Shown: one piece after another, positions 16,486 to 25,121 of the stretch | Position numbering within the stretch: position 1 is the first letter of the stretch | Layout of the letters: each line of letters begins with the position of its first letter | Source: Halopseudomonas maritima | GTDB lineage: Bacteria > Pseudomonadota > Gammaproteobacteria > Pseudomonadales > Pseudomonadaceae | DNA length: 64,000 bases | NCBI RefSeq assembly: GCF_021545785.1 | Contig: NZ_CP079801.1 | Coordinates: forward strand, 2,480,001-2,544,000 | Reading direction: 5' to 3' | Made by a program: the position numbers and the translations under genes | The notes under the pieces: model-generated | Told to the model about the DNA's origin: nothing | What the model saw: the letters and a program-made list of their open reading frames with translations, nothing else | Database searches by the model: none

Positions 16486-17444
16486 GCGCGCTCCCGCTGG
16501 CTGTCGTCACGGGGCACCAGTAGCGGCAGTGGCTGATCGGCAACCTGAAACAGCAAGGGGGACTGCATCCAGCAGATTTCGCCGTCCATTGCTACTTTCA
16601 CCCGGCGCCGGCGGTGACCCAGGCGCACGCGCATGCGCCTGAAGCCAAAGCTGCTGACCTGATCGGCGTCGCCCATGCGGCTCAGCAGGCCGCGCAACAC
16701 CATGCCGTAGAGCGCCAGGGTGCCGAGCGGACGGGCGGTGATGGCAACCAGTTTGCCGTGCTCCAGGCGTGCCTGCTCGTCAATGCCGATATGCTCCAGC
16801 TGCAGCGCGTTGTTGTCGACCACGATGGTTTGGGTGCGCAGGTGGCGCAGTTGCTCGCGGGTTTCCAGCTGCACGCTGAATTGACGGTGCGCGCGGGTCA
16901 GCGTGACCAGTGCGGACCAGAGCGCCACCCAGCGGCTGCGACCGTAGCGCTGCTTGTAGGTCTCGCGGTCTTCCAGCAGGTCTGGATATAAACCGAGGCT
17001 GGCGTTGACCAGAAACACGCGGCCGTTGAGCAGACCCACCTGCACGGGCTCGATCACCGCATCGAGCAGGCAGCGGGTTGCGGTTTCTGTGTCCTGGGAG
17101 ATGCCGTACGTGCGGCCAAAATAGTTGAACGTGCCCTGCGGCAGGATGCCAAAGGGCACGCCCGAGCCCAGTACTACATTGGCGACAGCGTTGAGGGTGC
17201 CGTCGCCGCCGGCAGCAATCACGGCGCCCTGCTCACTGCGGGCACGCTCAAGTGCTTGGCGTGCGGTGCTGTCCAGGTCTTTGCCACCACGCACGCTGAA
17301 CATCTCGAAACGGCGGCCGGCCGTCGTCAGTACCTGGCCGATGGTGTCTTCTACCTCATTGCCCCGGTGGCTGCCGGAGCCGGTGTTGAGCACAATGAAC
17401 AGCGGCGCGTCCGCTGCCAATGGCGTCCCTGCGGTGATGCTCAT
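16482..17444 (-). CDS. diacylglycerol kinase-family lipid kinase (YegS/BmrU type)
   Basis: About 320 residues. The ATG at 17444 (MSITAGTPL) has GAGGAAC upstream and is preferred over 17462. The catalytic domain opens with LFIVLNTGSGS and carries AAGGDGTLNAVANVVLGSGVPFGILPQGTFNYFGR, the GGDGT nucleotide-binding motif of the DAGK/sphingosine kinase superfamily. It should phosphorylate a lipid alcohol with ATP. It is first in a two-gene unit with the metallophosphoesterase, a kinase plus phosphatase pairing. Confidence 0.88.
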   Translation of the reverse strand: MSITAGTPLAADAPLFIVLNTGSGSHRGNEVEDTIGQVLTTAGRRFEMFSVRGGKDLDSTARQALERARSEQGAVIAAGGDGTLNAVANVVLGSGVPFGILPQGTFNYFGRTYGISQDTETATRCLLDAVIEPVQVGLLNGRVFLVNASLGLYPDLLEDRETYKQRYGRSRWVALWSALVTLTRAHRQFSVQLETREQLRHLRTQTIVVDNNALQLEHIGIDEQARLEHGKLVAITARPLGTLALYGMVLRGLLSRMGDADQVSSFGFRRMRVRLGHRRRRVKVAMDGEICWMQSPLLFQVADQPLPLLVPRDDSQRERA

Positions 17445-17590
17445 GTGTTCCTCGCTGCCCAATAGGGGGCGGTTTAGGGCGCTGGTTTCCGATTTAGTCT
17501 GAGGTTTGCGGGCAAGGTTCCCGGCAACGGGCCGGGGGGTGCGTTATGCTTGCCGCTGTGTTGGCCGTAGTTTTAAGGAACGTAATAGCT

Positions 17591-19021
17591 ATGACGAGCC
17601 TTTCAGCCCTCTTCTCGCTGCCGCAGCATCGCCTCGAGCGCCGCCATATGGCGCTGGGACTGCTGCTGATGTTTGCGCTGGTTTTCGGTGCCTCCCTGTT
17701 TGGTGTAATGACCCGGCCAGAGGGGTTTCTGGCAACGCTTTGGCCAGCCAACGCACTGCTGCTGGGGTTGATGCTGCGGCTGCCTTGGCTGTTCTCTGCG
17801 CTCGGTTGGGTGGGGGCGCTGGTTGCCTACCTGCTGCCGGATCTGATACTGGGTACTGCACCGGAGCGCTCGGCGGCGCTGGTTCTGGCCAACCTGGCCT
17901 TTGTGGCTGTGGGCGCTGCGATATTTCGTCGCTTCAACCCCGGTGAGGCGCGGCTGGATACCCCGGCGGTGGTGTTGTACATCCTGCTCGCCTGCGTCGG
18001 TGGAGCGCTGGCCGCGACCCTGTTCGGCAGTCTTCTGGTGCGCGCCGCTGCGCCTGAAATGTTCAGCGCCGGCATGCTGCATATGGCCGGCTTCTGGTTC
18101 AGCTCCGAGCTGGTCAACGGCATTCTTTTTCTACCGCTGATGCTGGTACGGTTCGAGCGTCGAAGCGGGCTAACCAATGCGCGCCATCTCGCCCCGCGCA
18201 GCCTGCCGCTGGTTTTGTTGGCTGCCTCGTTGCTGCTTGCCGTGCAGCTCGACGGGCCTGGCCGCATGGGGTTGCCGGTGCCTGCATTGCTGTGGTGTGC
18301 ATTGAGCTACTCGGTCACTACCACCGCGATACTGTCCTCCTTAACCAGTTTGCTGATGATGTCGCTGATCAGCGGCACCCTGACGGGGGAGACGGAGTCG
18401 CACGCCTACCTGGACGCGCTGTTCTCCACTCGTCTGGGCATCGCGTTGATTGCGCTGGGGCCGCTGACCGTTGGTTGTGTGAATACGGCGCGCAACGACC
18501 TGCTGCAGCGCTATCAGTATCTGGCCAGCCATGACCACCTGACGGGAGTGCTGGATCGCGGCGGGTTTGTCGGGCGGGCGCAACCGCTGCTCAACCTGGC
18601 CTGTGAACGCCAGAACTCGGTCGCCCTGATGGTGCTGGATATCGACCACTTCAAATCGGTCAACGACACTCACGGCCACGGCGCTGGTGATCTGGTGTTG
18701 CAGGAGTTTGCGAGGGTGGTTGAACAATCGTTGCGCAAGCAGGACATCTTCGGACGCAGTGGCGGCGAGGAGTTTTCCGTGATGGTAGAGGGCGTCAGTC
18801 TGCAGGTCGCCCAGGCGATGGCTGAACGCATACGGCGCAGCGTGCTGGAGTACTCGGTGACCTTGGCTGATAGTGGCACGGTGCAGGTGACTGTGAGTAT
18901 CGGCCTGGTGTGGTATGCAGCGCCGGTCAGTAATGAGCTTGACCAGTTACTGCGACAGGCCGATGCAGCGCTTTACGCTGCCAAGACCGAGGGGCGCAAC
19001 CGGGTGGTGCTGGCCAGGTGA
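17591..19021 (+). CDS. MASE1-GGDEF diguanylate cyclase
   Basis: 476 residues from ATG 17591, which has AAGGAA upstream; 17546 is a less likely start. The first 300 or so residues contain eight or more membrane helices of the MASE1 sensor type, with TLWPANALLLGLMLR and GFWFSSELVNGILFLPLML. A GGDEF domain follows with GGEEF in GRSGGEEFSVM and the inhibitory-site motif RKQD five residues earlier. It should make c-di-GMP at the inner membrane in response to an unknown cue. It is divergent from the lipid-kinase gene and is the third cyclase in the first 19 kb. Confidence 0.92.
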   Translation: MTSLSALFSLPQHRLERRHMALGLLLMFALVFGASLFGVMTRPEGFLATLWPANALLLGLMLRLPWLFSALGWVGALVAYLLPDLILGTAPERSAALVLANLAFVAVGAAIFRRFNPGEARLDTPAVVLYILLACVGGALAATLFGSLLVRAAAPEMFSAGMLHMAGFWFSSELVNGILFLPLMLVRFERRSGLTNARHLAPRSLPLVLLAASLLLAVQLDGPGRMGLPVPALLWCALSYSVTTTAILSSLTSLLMMSLISGTLTGETESHAYLDALFSTRLGIALIALGPLTVGCVNTARNDLLQRYQYLASHDHLTGVLDRGGFVGRAQPLLNLACERQNSVALMVLDIDHFKSVNDTHGHGAGDLVLQEFARVVEQSLRKQDIFGRSGGEEFSVMVEGVSLQVAQAMAERIRRSVLEYSVTLADSGTVQVTVSIGLVWYAAPVSNELDQLLRQADAALYAAKTEGRNRVVLAR

Positions 19022-19145
19022 AGGTTGCGGTTGGTGAGCGGCTGCATTGGCGCTGCCAGCAGACAGCCGCCGGCAGCAGCGGTCACCAGGGAGCAGCTTG
19101 GCGCGCGCACTCGCACAGGGCGCGCCGGCTTGTCGGCGCAAGCCC

Positions 19146-19979
19146 TTAGAAGGTGTAGGTGCCGGGTGTCGGGTCCAGCGCGGGCGGCGGTGCTGGTGTG
19201 ATGGCCGGCGTGGGCGCGGGGGTGGGTGCTGGTGGTGCTACCGGTTCAGGTTCATTGGTCGCCAGGTGCTCCGCCAGCGTAGCTGTCCACAAACGTTCGA
19301 ATTCACCTACGAACGTATGGAAGCTGGCCGCTTCAGCCCGTTGGCGAGCGGAGTCGATGGCGGCCTGGCTGTTCCACACGGTGGCTCGCTGTGACTCGCG
19401 CTCGGTCGCCTCGGCAGCGCCGTAGATGAAACCGGTGCGCACATCGACCAGCAGGGCTGAGGTGGTAGCGCTGACAAAGGCCTGCTTGTTCGGCAGAAAA
19501 CCGAGCGTCACGGCCGACAACGGACCCAGTGTGGTACTTTCCACGTTGAAGCTGGTGTCCAGTGTGTATACCAGCAGCAGGTCGGCCTTCAGGCGTGCGG
19601 CGCCCAGGCGCAGGTCGCGCAGGGTATTGAGTTCAAGGGGCAGAATAAGCCGGGTCATGGACGCCACGGCGCTCAGCTGCTCCTGACTTGCCAGTCGCTC
19701 GAGGTCTTCGTTGCTTTCTATATCGCGGGTGGTGACCACGCTGAATTGCCCGCGGCCATAGCTGTCGGCGGTCAGCGAGCGGTAACCGGACGATTGTACG
19801 CGGACCACAGCCAGGCGGGCTGGGAACTCGGCTGCAGGCTCCAGCGACATCAGCTCACTGATATCGCCGTCGCCCAGGGCAGACATGTTTACCCCGGCTG
19901 CAGGTGTGGTATAGGTCGCGCAGCCTTGCAGGGTCGCCAGACCCAGGGCAAGCAGGAAGGCGAAATGACGTCGATTCAT
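19146..19979 (-). CDS. lipoprotein of unknown function with Pro/Ala-rich tail
   Basis: 277 residues from ATG 19979, which has AAGGAAAC upstream. The N-terminus MNRRHFAFLLALGLATLQGCATY is a lipoprotein signal with lipobox LQGC. The central part (about 30-235) is soluble, with LLVYTLDTSF and SAVTLGFLPNKQAFVSATTSALLVDVRTGFIYG; such 'lipoprotein plus LVDVRTGFIYG' proteins are conserved but unassigned. The last 35 residues are a Pro-Ala-Thr linker, perhaps a reach to the cell wall. Asp at +2 is absent (Ala), so export to the outer membrane is expected. Confidence 0.75.
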   Translation of the reverse strand: MNRRHFAFLLALGLATLQGCATYTTPAAGVNMSALGDGDISELMSLEPAAEFPARLAVVRVQSSGYRSLTADSYGRGQFSVVTTRDIESNEDLERLASQEQLSAVASMTRLILPLELNTLRDLRLGAARLKADLLLVYTLDTSFNVESTTLGPLSAVTLGFLPNKQAFVSATTSALLVDVRTGFIYGAAEATERESQRATVWNSQAAIDSARQRAEAASFHTFVGEFERLWTATLAEHLATNEPEPVAPPAPTPAPTPAITPAPPPALDPTPGTYTF

Positions 19980-20145
19980 CGGCGCAGCGTTTCCTTGAAG
20001 ATGGGAGGTGGGCGGAGAGGCTGTGCAGCGACAGCAGGCCCGATAGACGTCAATGGTAACGCGTTGGCGCCCAGGCAACAATCGACCGCTCTGCTTTCCA
20101 AGCGCGTACACTGTCGGTCCTTGAACAATTGACAGGTAGCTTGTC

Positions 20146-20667
20146 GTGACCGAGCTGTTCCGCATTGAACACCGTAACCCCGAACACTTTCGCCAGCAGA
20201 CCCGCCGCAGCAGCCTGATCCTGGTCCTGGTGTTTGCGGCCCTTGGCATGGGGCTGTCGACGCTGCTGGTACAGGTTTTTGGCAGTCCCGAGGGGAGCAA
20301 CTTTCGCTGGAACCTGGCCGGCGTGCTGCTGGGGCTGGGAATAACCCTTGCGTTGGTGCGCTGGGTGTTTTCCGGTCAGCAGTGGATGGAATCGGCTGTC
20401 TACGGCTGGCGCCTGAAGCGGGCGCTGATGCGTATCACCAACCAATTGCACACCCTACGGGCGCGGGTTGAGGCTGGTGATGAGCAGGCTTTGTTGGCAA
20501 TGCGCTTTTACCACCTTGGTCTGCAGGAAATGCACCGGCTGGACGGCAACACCGCCGAGCTGCTGGACACCGTGGCCGAACGTGAGGCGTTGCGTGCGCA
20601 GTTGCTGCAGCGCGGCCTGTCCGACGAGCAGCCGGTGTTGTACAGCGACTGGCTGGAGGCGCGCTAG
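20146..20667 (+). CDS. DUF3087 family membrane protein
   Basis: 173 residues from GTG 20146. The N-terminal RIEHRNPEHFRQQTRR is followed by two hydrophobic helices (about 23-44 and 57-74), then a long helical cytosolic part containing LLAMRFYHLGLQEMHRLDGNT. This is the DUF3087 pattern, a family without a known role found in gammaproteobacteria. The last 4 bp overlap the 3' end of the convergent monooxygenase-like gene. Confidence 0.8.
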   Translation: MTELFRIEHRNPEHFRQQTRRSSLILVLVFAALGMGLSTLLVQVFGSPEGSNFRWNLAGVLLGLGITLALVRWVFSGQQWMESAVYGWRLKRALMRITNQLHTLRARVEAGDEQALLAMRFYHLGLQEMHRLDGNTAELLDTVAEREALRAQLLQRGLSDEQPVLYSDWLEAR

Positions 20668-20981
20668 CGCAGGCCGGGAGGCAAAACCACCCACTCTGGC
20701 TCGTCAAACTCACCCACCAGGCGTATCTGGCAAAAGCGCGCCGCGCCACGAATGATCTCCGCCACCTCTGGGTTGGGCTGGCTCTCCATGGCATCGCGCT
20801 GGGCCTTGCTGTCCCAATGGGCGATGGCGATCAGCTTGTCCGGCGATTGCAGGCTGCGGTGCAGTTCGGTGCCGCGGGCGCCGGGTGCGCGTTGAATCAG
20901 CTCGCTGGCGCGAACCCAGGCCTCGGCATAGTCCTCGGCCCGGTGGCCGGGTTTGATGGTCACTTCAAAGATGTACTTCAT
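20664..20981 (-). CDS. antibiotic biosynthesis monooxygenase-like (ABM) protein
   Basis: 105 residues of dimeric alpha-beta barrel type: YIFEVTIKPGHRAEDYAEAW, then GARGTELHRSLQSPDKLIAIAHWDSKAQRDAM. This matches the ABM family of small cofactor-free oxygenases and stress proteins. The substrate is unknown. GGGAGG lies 9 bp before the ATG. It probably shares a transcript start region with the DUF2845 gene downstream. Confidence 0.75.
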   Translation of the reverse strand: MKYIFEVTIKPGHRAEDYAEAWVRASELIQRAPGARGTELHRSLQSPDKLIAIAHWDSKAQRDAMESQPNPEVAEIIRGAARFCQIRLVGEFDEPEWVVLPPGLR

Positions 20982-21013
20982 TCAACCGTCCTCCCACGTT
21001 GCGCGCTGTAGAG

Positions 21014-21316
21014 TCAGCGTCGGCTGCTGTCGATGTGGACCAGTCGGCCGTCGATAAAACGCAGCTCGCGGACCATGCCGTTGCTCGGGCCGTACGCCCA
21101 GTGCTCAACGGTGACACTGCCCTCGGCTGGATAACCGTCGGGGTCGATGTGACGCGGGGTAAGCCGGCGGCTGTCAGGCTCGCCGCATTGCTCAAGCACT
21201 TCGGCCTGCAGGGCGCCGGTAGCGATGATGCCGCCGGCGCAGCGCATGGTGGCGGCCTGTGAGGCAGTGGCAGTGACGAGAGTGACGAGCATAACCATCA
21301 GGTTTTTGACTGACAT
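21014..21316 (-). CDS. DUF2845 family exported protein
   Basis: 100 residues from ATG 21316. A signal peptide (MVMLVTLVTATASQA) is followed by MRCAGGIIATG and VLEQCGEPDSRR, the two-Cys signature of DUF2845, likely forming a disulfide in the periplasm. The function is unknown. A longer in-frame reading up to 21721 runs through the IS relic and terminator and is not a real N-terminal extension. Confidence 0.82.
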   Translation of the reverse strand: MSVKNLMVMLVTLVTATASQAATMRCAGGIIATGALQAEVLEQCGEPDSRRLTPRHIDPDGYPAEGSVTVEHWAYGPSNGMVRELRFIDGRLVHIDSSRR

Positions 21317-21410
21317 AGGGTGCCTGCTGCGTTGAGTCTGTCCGTGTTTATCATGCCTGCGTTGCTCGGTCAGGTCGAACGGCGAGCGCAGAGCAGCCCT
21401 CCGTCCAGGA

Positions 21411-21601
21411 CCCATCAAAGCAAGAAGGTACTGGGCAGAAAGCGCCTTGTGGCGGTTTGTGCCGAAAGAGCGAACGCGCTGGCGCTCTGATCTAACACGA
21501 TTTTCTGGGTGAGGGTGCTGAGGTCGGAGAAGGTGAAAAGTCAGCCGATACCAGAGAGCTGATATGGGCCTTTCTAGGCTCCCCAGCTTGGGCCCAAATG
21601 C
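21411..21601 (-). mobile_element. decayed left end of an IS4-family element
   Basis: Read on the minus strand, this stretch lines up with the left end of the intact IS at 54.5 kb. It starts at GCATTTG (21601), then CTAGAAA, ATATCAG and CTCTGGTATCGG, and then the transposase N-terminus. Translated, it reads LFTFSDLSTLTQKI, a diverged middle, then ASAFALSAQ and RRFLPS. The intact copy has LFNFSDLSTFTQNI, ASALNLSAQ and RRRLPS. A TGA then ends the frame. About 30 bp including the transposase start are deleted and the rest of the element is missing. Similarity may fade out toward 21370. Confidence 0.75.
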
Positions 21602-21638
21602 ACGGGGTTGCGGGTTGCCCGGACTGCTGAGAGCGAAC

Positions 21639-21666
21639 AAAAAAATACCCTGACGTGTCAGGGTAT
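21639..21666 (-). terminator. intrinsic terminator downstream of smpB
   Basis: A perfect 10-bp inverted repeat ATACCCTGAC / GTCAGGGTAT with a 2-nt centre (the real loop will be 4 or more nt) is followed on the minus strand by seven T residues. It lies about 100 bp beyond the smpB stop and should end smpB transcripts before the IS relic. Confidence 0.85.
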
Positions 21667-21769
21667 AGGGCGTTACATGCTTTAAACCATAAACAGGTGG
21701 GTGGAGCGTCCCCCCTGTCATAAGCTGTGACTGGGTGTTCTGCGGTTGGTTCCGCGAGTGTGAAAAAAA

Positions 21770-22252
21770 TTATCGATTATTTTCGCGTACCACACGCTGC
21801 TTCTCGCGATCCCAGTCGCGTTCTTTCAGGCTCTGGCGCTTGTCGAAGTCTTTCTTGCCGCGCACCAGGGCAATTTCGCATTTGACCAGGTGGCCTTTCC
21901 AGTACAGTGCCAGCGGCACGCAGGCAAAGCCCTTGGCCTGAACGCCGCCGATCAACTTGTCCAGCTCGCGGGCGTGCAACAGCAGTTTGCGGGTGCGAGT
22001 CGGGTCGGCAATCACATGGGTGCTGGCAGTCTTCAGCGGGGTGATATGGGCGCCGAGCAGAAAGGCCTCGTCATTTTTGAGCATGATGTAGCTGTCGACC
22101 AGTTGCACTTTGCCTTCGCGCAGGCTTTTCACTTCCCAGCCGGTCAGGGCGATGCCTGCTTCAAAGCGTTGCTCGATGAAATAGTCGTGTTTGGCCTTTT
22201 TGTTCAGGGCAATGGTGCCGCTGTTGGCCGCTGGTTTCTTTGGTTTGCTCAT
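21770..22252 (-). CDS. smpB: SsrA-binding protein SmpB
   Basis: 160 residues, the usual length. IALNKKAKHDYFIEQRFEAGIALTGWEVKSLREGK is the conserved N-terminal OB-fold, followed by HARELDKLIG and GHLVKCEIALVRGKKDFDKRQSLKERDWDRE with the basic tail that enters the ribosomal A site. SmpB delivers tmRNA to stalled ribosomes. No tmRNA gene is visible within the window. It is divergent from the sodium-dependent transporter gene. Confidence 0.97.
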   Translation of the reverse strand: MSKPKKPAANSGTIALNKKAKHDYFIEQRFEAGIALTGWEVKSLREGKVQLVDSYIMLKNDEAFLLGAHITPLKTASTHVIADPTRTRKLLLHARELDKLIGGVQAKGFACVPLALYWKGHLVKCEIALVRGKKDFDKRQSLKERDWDREKQRVVRENNR

Positions 22253-22398
22253 GGGCGGCGATTATACCTGTATTTGCAGGTTTATAGCGTGGAGTTTTCG
22301 TGCAGTAGGCCTACCCTTCATTAACAAGCCGACTCTTGTGGGCGTTGGTCAAAATCTGGACAATGCCTTCCTTTTTTCAGGGCTAACCGGGAACGCTC

Positions 22399-23802
22399 AT
22401 GAGCAACGACGCTGTCTCCATTCACGGGATCTGGGCAAGTCGCTGGGTCTTCATTCTCGCCGCTACCGGCTCTGCCGTAGGCCTCGGCAATATCTGGAAG
22501 TTCCCTTATATGACCGGCGTCTATGGCGGCGGTGCCTTTGTGCTGGTGTACCTGATCTGTATCGCGCTCATAGGGTTGCCGGTGATGCTGGCAGAGACGC
22601 TGCTGGGGCGGCGGGGCCGGCAGAGCCCGGTGAATACCCTGAGCACGCTGGCGCGCTGTTCGGCGGCGTCCTCGCGTTGGTCCTGGGCGGCGATCATGGG
22701 GATGACCGGGGCGTTGCTCATTCTGTCGTTCTACAGTGTGGTAGCGGGCTGGGCGCTGGACTACATTCTGGGCATGCTGCGTGGCGAGTTCAACGGCATA
22801 GATGGTGCCGGCGCTGGCGAGCGGTTCGGCGGGCTGACCGGCGACCCAGTGCGGCTGACCATTTGGCACTCGCTATTTATGCTGCTGACCGCGTGGGTGA
22901 TTGCCCGCGGCGTGGTCGCTGGCCTGGAGCGCACGCTGCGCATCCTTATGCCGTTGCTGTTTGTGCTGCTGCTGGCGCTGTTGGGCTACAGCATGACCAC
23001 CGGTCACTTTATGGAAGGCGTGCGCTTTCTGTTCGATTTTGATCTGGCCAAGGTGCCAGATGGCATTCTTGCTGCCATGGGCCATGCCTTTTTTACGCTG
23101 AGCGTCGGGGTGGGGTCGATCATGGTGTTCGGCGCCTATATGCCGCGCAAAGCGTCGATTGGCTCGACCGTGCTGACAGTCGGCCTGCTGGATACGGTGG
23201 TGGCGCTGACGGCAGGTATGGCGCTGTTTCCGGTAGTTTTCGCCGCCGGGCTGCAGCCAAACGAGGGGCCGGGTCTGATGTTTGTGACGCTGCCGATTGC
23301 CTTTGGCAATATCGCCGGGGGCAACGTGTTCGGTGTGGTGTTCTTCCTGCTGGTGACTGTTGCCGCCTGGAGTTCTGCGATCTCGATGCTGGAGCCTGCG
23401 GTGGCGTTTTTTGTCGAGCGCACCGGTCGCAGTCGTGGTCAGGTAACCTCCGTTATTGCACTGTTGTGCTGGGTAGTTGGTCTGGGGACGGTGCTGTCGT
23501 TCAACCTGCTGGCAGATGCACGTTTCTTCGTGACCGATGCTGATGGCTGGCACCTGTTCCGCTGGACCAGCGAGGGCGGTATGACCTTCTTTGAGTCTAT
23601 CGATTACCTCACCAGTCGCATCATGCTGCCACTGGGTGGACTGCTGTTTGTGTTGTTCGCCGGCTGGGTGCTGGACCGTGATGTGTTCCGCGATGAGCTG
23701 GCGCTGCGGCATCAGCGCCTGTTCTCGCTGGTCTATTCGCTGTTACGCTATGTTGCCCCCGCAGGCATTTTGATCATTCTTGTAACCGAATTGACCAAGT
23801 GA
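22399..23802 (+). CDS. sodium-dependent transporter (NSS/SNF family)
   Basis: 467 residues with 11-12 membrane helices. FILAATGSAVGLGNIWKFPYMTGVYGGGAFVLVYLICI is the helix 1-2 signature with the unwound GSAVGLGNIW sodium site. TLSVGVGSIMVFGAYMP is the helix 6 region. It resembles bacterial amino-acid/neurotransmitter:sodium symporters (MhsT, LeuT group). The substrate is probably an amino acid. The ratA start follows the stop by 7 bp, so some read-through is likely. Confidence 0.92.
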   Translation: MSNDAVSIHGIWASRWVFILAATGSAVGLGNIWKFPYMTGVYGGGAFVLVYLICIALIGLPVMLAETLLGRRGRQSPVNTLSTLARCSAASSRWSWAAIMGMTGALLILSFYSVVAGWALDYILGMLRGEFNGIDGAGAGERFGGLTGDPVRLTIWHSLFMLLTAWVIARGVVAGLERTLRILMPLLFVLLLALLGYSMTTGHFMEGVRFLFDFDLAKVPDGILAAMGHAFFTLSVGVGSIMVFGAYMPRKASIGSTVLTVGLLDTVVALTAGMALFPVVFAAGLQPNEGPGLMFVTLPIAFGNIAGGNVFGVVFFLLVTVAAWSSAISMLEPAVAFFVERTGRSRGQVTSVIALLCWVVGLGTVLSFNLLADARFFVTDADGWHLFRWTSEGGMTFFESIDYLTSRIMLPLGGLLFVLFAGWVLDRDVFRDELALRHQRLFSLVYSLLRYVAPAGILIILVTELTK

Positions 23803-23809
23803 TAACCGT

Positions 23810-24244
23810 ATGACGCATATTCAGCGCTCGGCTCTGCTGCCTTACCCGGCGAGTCATCTGTATGAGCTGGTAAACCGGGTAGAGCATTACCCCGAGTTTT
23901 TGCCCTGGTGTTCCGGGGCCGTCATTCTCAGTGAGTCCGAGCATGAGATGTGCGCACGGCTGGAAATTGCCAAGGCCGGGGTTAGCCAGTCTTTCACCAC
24001 GCGCAACGAACTGGTGCCGGGCGAACGAATCGCGTTGCAGCTGGTGGATGGGCCCTTCAGCGACTTTCGCGGTGTCTGGGAATTCAAGGCGCTCAGTGAC
24101 TCGGCCTGCAAGATTACCCTTGATCTGCACTTCGAGTACGCTGGTGCCCTGATCAAGGCAACCCTTGGGCCACTGTTCAATCAGGCTGCCAATGCCATGG
24201 TGGATGCCTTCTGTCAGCGTGCCAAGGAGACCTGGCGTGGCTGA
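23810..24244 (+). CDS. ratA: RatA family protein (START-like; CoQ10-binding family)
   Basis: 144 residues. HIQRSALLPYPASHLYELVNRVEHYPEFLPWCSGAVIL is the family N-terminus and LKATLGPLFNQAANAMVDAF-like sequence ends the START fold. Homologues bind ubiquinone (yeast Coq10 type). The E. coli protein was described as a toxin blocking 70S assembly, a claim that has been debated. The next gene, rnfH, overlaps its stop by 8 bp, the usual ratA-ratB arrangement near smpB. Confidence 0.92.
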   Translation: MTHIQRSALLPYPASHLYELVNRVEHYPEFLPWCSGAVILSESEHEMCARLEIAKAGVSQSFTTRNELVPGERIALQLVDGPFSDFRGVWEFKALSDSACKITLDLHFEYAGALIKATLGPLFNQAANAMVDAFCQRAKETWRG

Positions 24245-24548
24245 CAAGAGTGTGGTGGTGGAGGTGGCCTATGCGCTGCCGCACAAGCAGAAGATTCTGT
24301 CGCTGACGGTGCCTGCTGGTACGTCCATGCGCGCTGCGGTGCGCCAGTCTGGTATTGAGCAGCACTTCCCCGAGCTGGATCCGAACAGCTGTCCGCTGGG
24401 CATCTTTGGCAAGGCTGTGCCCAAGCCTGATGAGCGTGTGCTGGAGGCGGGGGAGCGCGTAGAGATCTATCGCCCGCTGATTGCTGACCCAAAAGAGGTG
24501 CGCAAGCAGCGCGCTGCAAAGGCCAAGGCGGCCAAAGGCGAAGACTAG
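24237..24548 (+). CDS. rnfH: RnfH family protein (RatB)
   Basis: 103 residues from GTG 24237, placed there because AAGGAG lies 9 bp upstream and the protein then begins VADKSVVVEVAYALPHKQK, the family start. An upstream ATG reading would run through ratA in another frame. It has a ubiquitin-like beta-grasp fold with GIFGKAVPKPDERVLEAGERVEIYRPL, and a basic Ala-Lys tail. The function is not settled. It is translationally coupled to ratA. Confidence 0.9.
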   Translation: MADKSVVVEVAYALPHKQKILSLTVPAGTSMRAAVRQSGIEQHFPELDPNSCPLGIFGKAVPKPDERVLEAGERVEIYRPLIADPKEVRKQRAAKAKAAKGED

Positions 24549-24564
24549 CGAGGCGGTTTGAGCG

Positions 24565-24589
24565 GGCAGCGCCGGTCTCCGGCACTGCC
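24565..24589. terminator. hairpin between convergent rnfH and bamE
   Basis: An 11-bp stem GGCAGCGCCGG / CCGGCACTGCC with one mismatch and a TCT loop sits in the 53-bp gap between convergent genes. There is no T-tract on either side, so it is a structure-only or Rho-assisted end at best. Confidence 0.45.
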
Positions 24590-24601
24590 GCAAAGGCTGC
24601 G

Positions 24602-25030
24602 TTACTCGCCGGTGCCCAGCGGTGCGCCTAGATCAACCGGGTAGCTCTCGACGCCGCTACCGCTCATGATCTGTTCGTCGGTGCTTTGGCCGGGCATAAA
24701 GTCGCCAGCCAAGCCAACCAGACGGTTGTCTTCAAACGTCAGGCTGATGCGCTCTTGCACCCGATCGTTGTGGCCGGATTCCAAGCTGTAGAGGTAGTCC
24801 CAGCGGTTAGGATGAAAGGTATCCTGAATCAGCGGGGTGCCCATGATGTAGCGCACCTGGCGAGTGGTCATGCCGGGGCGCAGCTGATCAACCATTTCCT
24901 GGGTGACGACGTTGCCTTGCTGGATATCGATCTTGTATATGCCGGGAATAATGCCGCAGCCGGAGAGCAAGGTAATAGATGCACTGCATAACAGTATGCA
25001 AAGGTTTCGATTAAAGCTTTTTCGCGTCAC
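24602..25030 (-). CDS. bamE: outer-membrane assembly lipoprotein BamE
   Basis: 142 residues. The signal peptide ends in a lipobox LLSGC (Cys about 25). The mature part starts GIIPGIYKIDIQQGNVV and includes LRPGMTTRQVRYIMGTPLIQDTFHPNRWDYLYSL, the full SmpA/OmlA domain. BamE is an outer-membrane subunit of the Bam beta-barrel assembly machine. It is divergent from fur, an arrangement conserved in pseudomonads where the two promoters overlap. Confidence 0.96.
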   Translation of the reverse strand: MTRKSFNRNLCILLCSASITLLSGCGIIPGIYKIDIQQGNVVTQEMVDQLRPGMTTRQVRYIMGTPLIQDTFHPNRWDYLYSLESGHNDRVQERISLTFEDNRLVGLAGDFMPGQSTDEQIMSGSGVESYPVDLGAPLGTGE

Positions 25031-25121
25031 GTGCTAACATCCGCTATCGTGGAATGGCTGAAAAGCCTCGATCATACCCGACTCATACCGCCCTGCGAAG
25101 CGCTGAACGAGAATACTACCC

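Noticed and set aside
21317..21721. N-terminal extension of the DUF2845 protein to 21721
   Set aside because: It runs through the IS relic and the smpB terminator; the signal peptide marks the start at 21316.
21317..21769. tmRNA (ssrA) gene next to smpB
   Set aside because: No tRNA-like ends, no CCA and no tag ORF; the gap is explained by an IS relic and a terminator.
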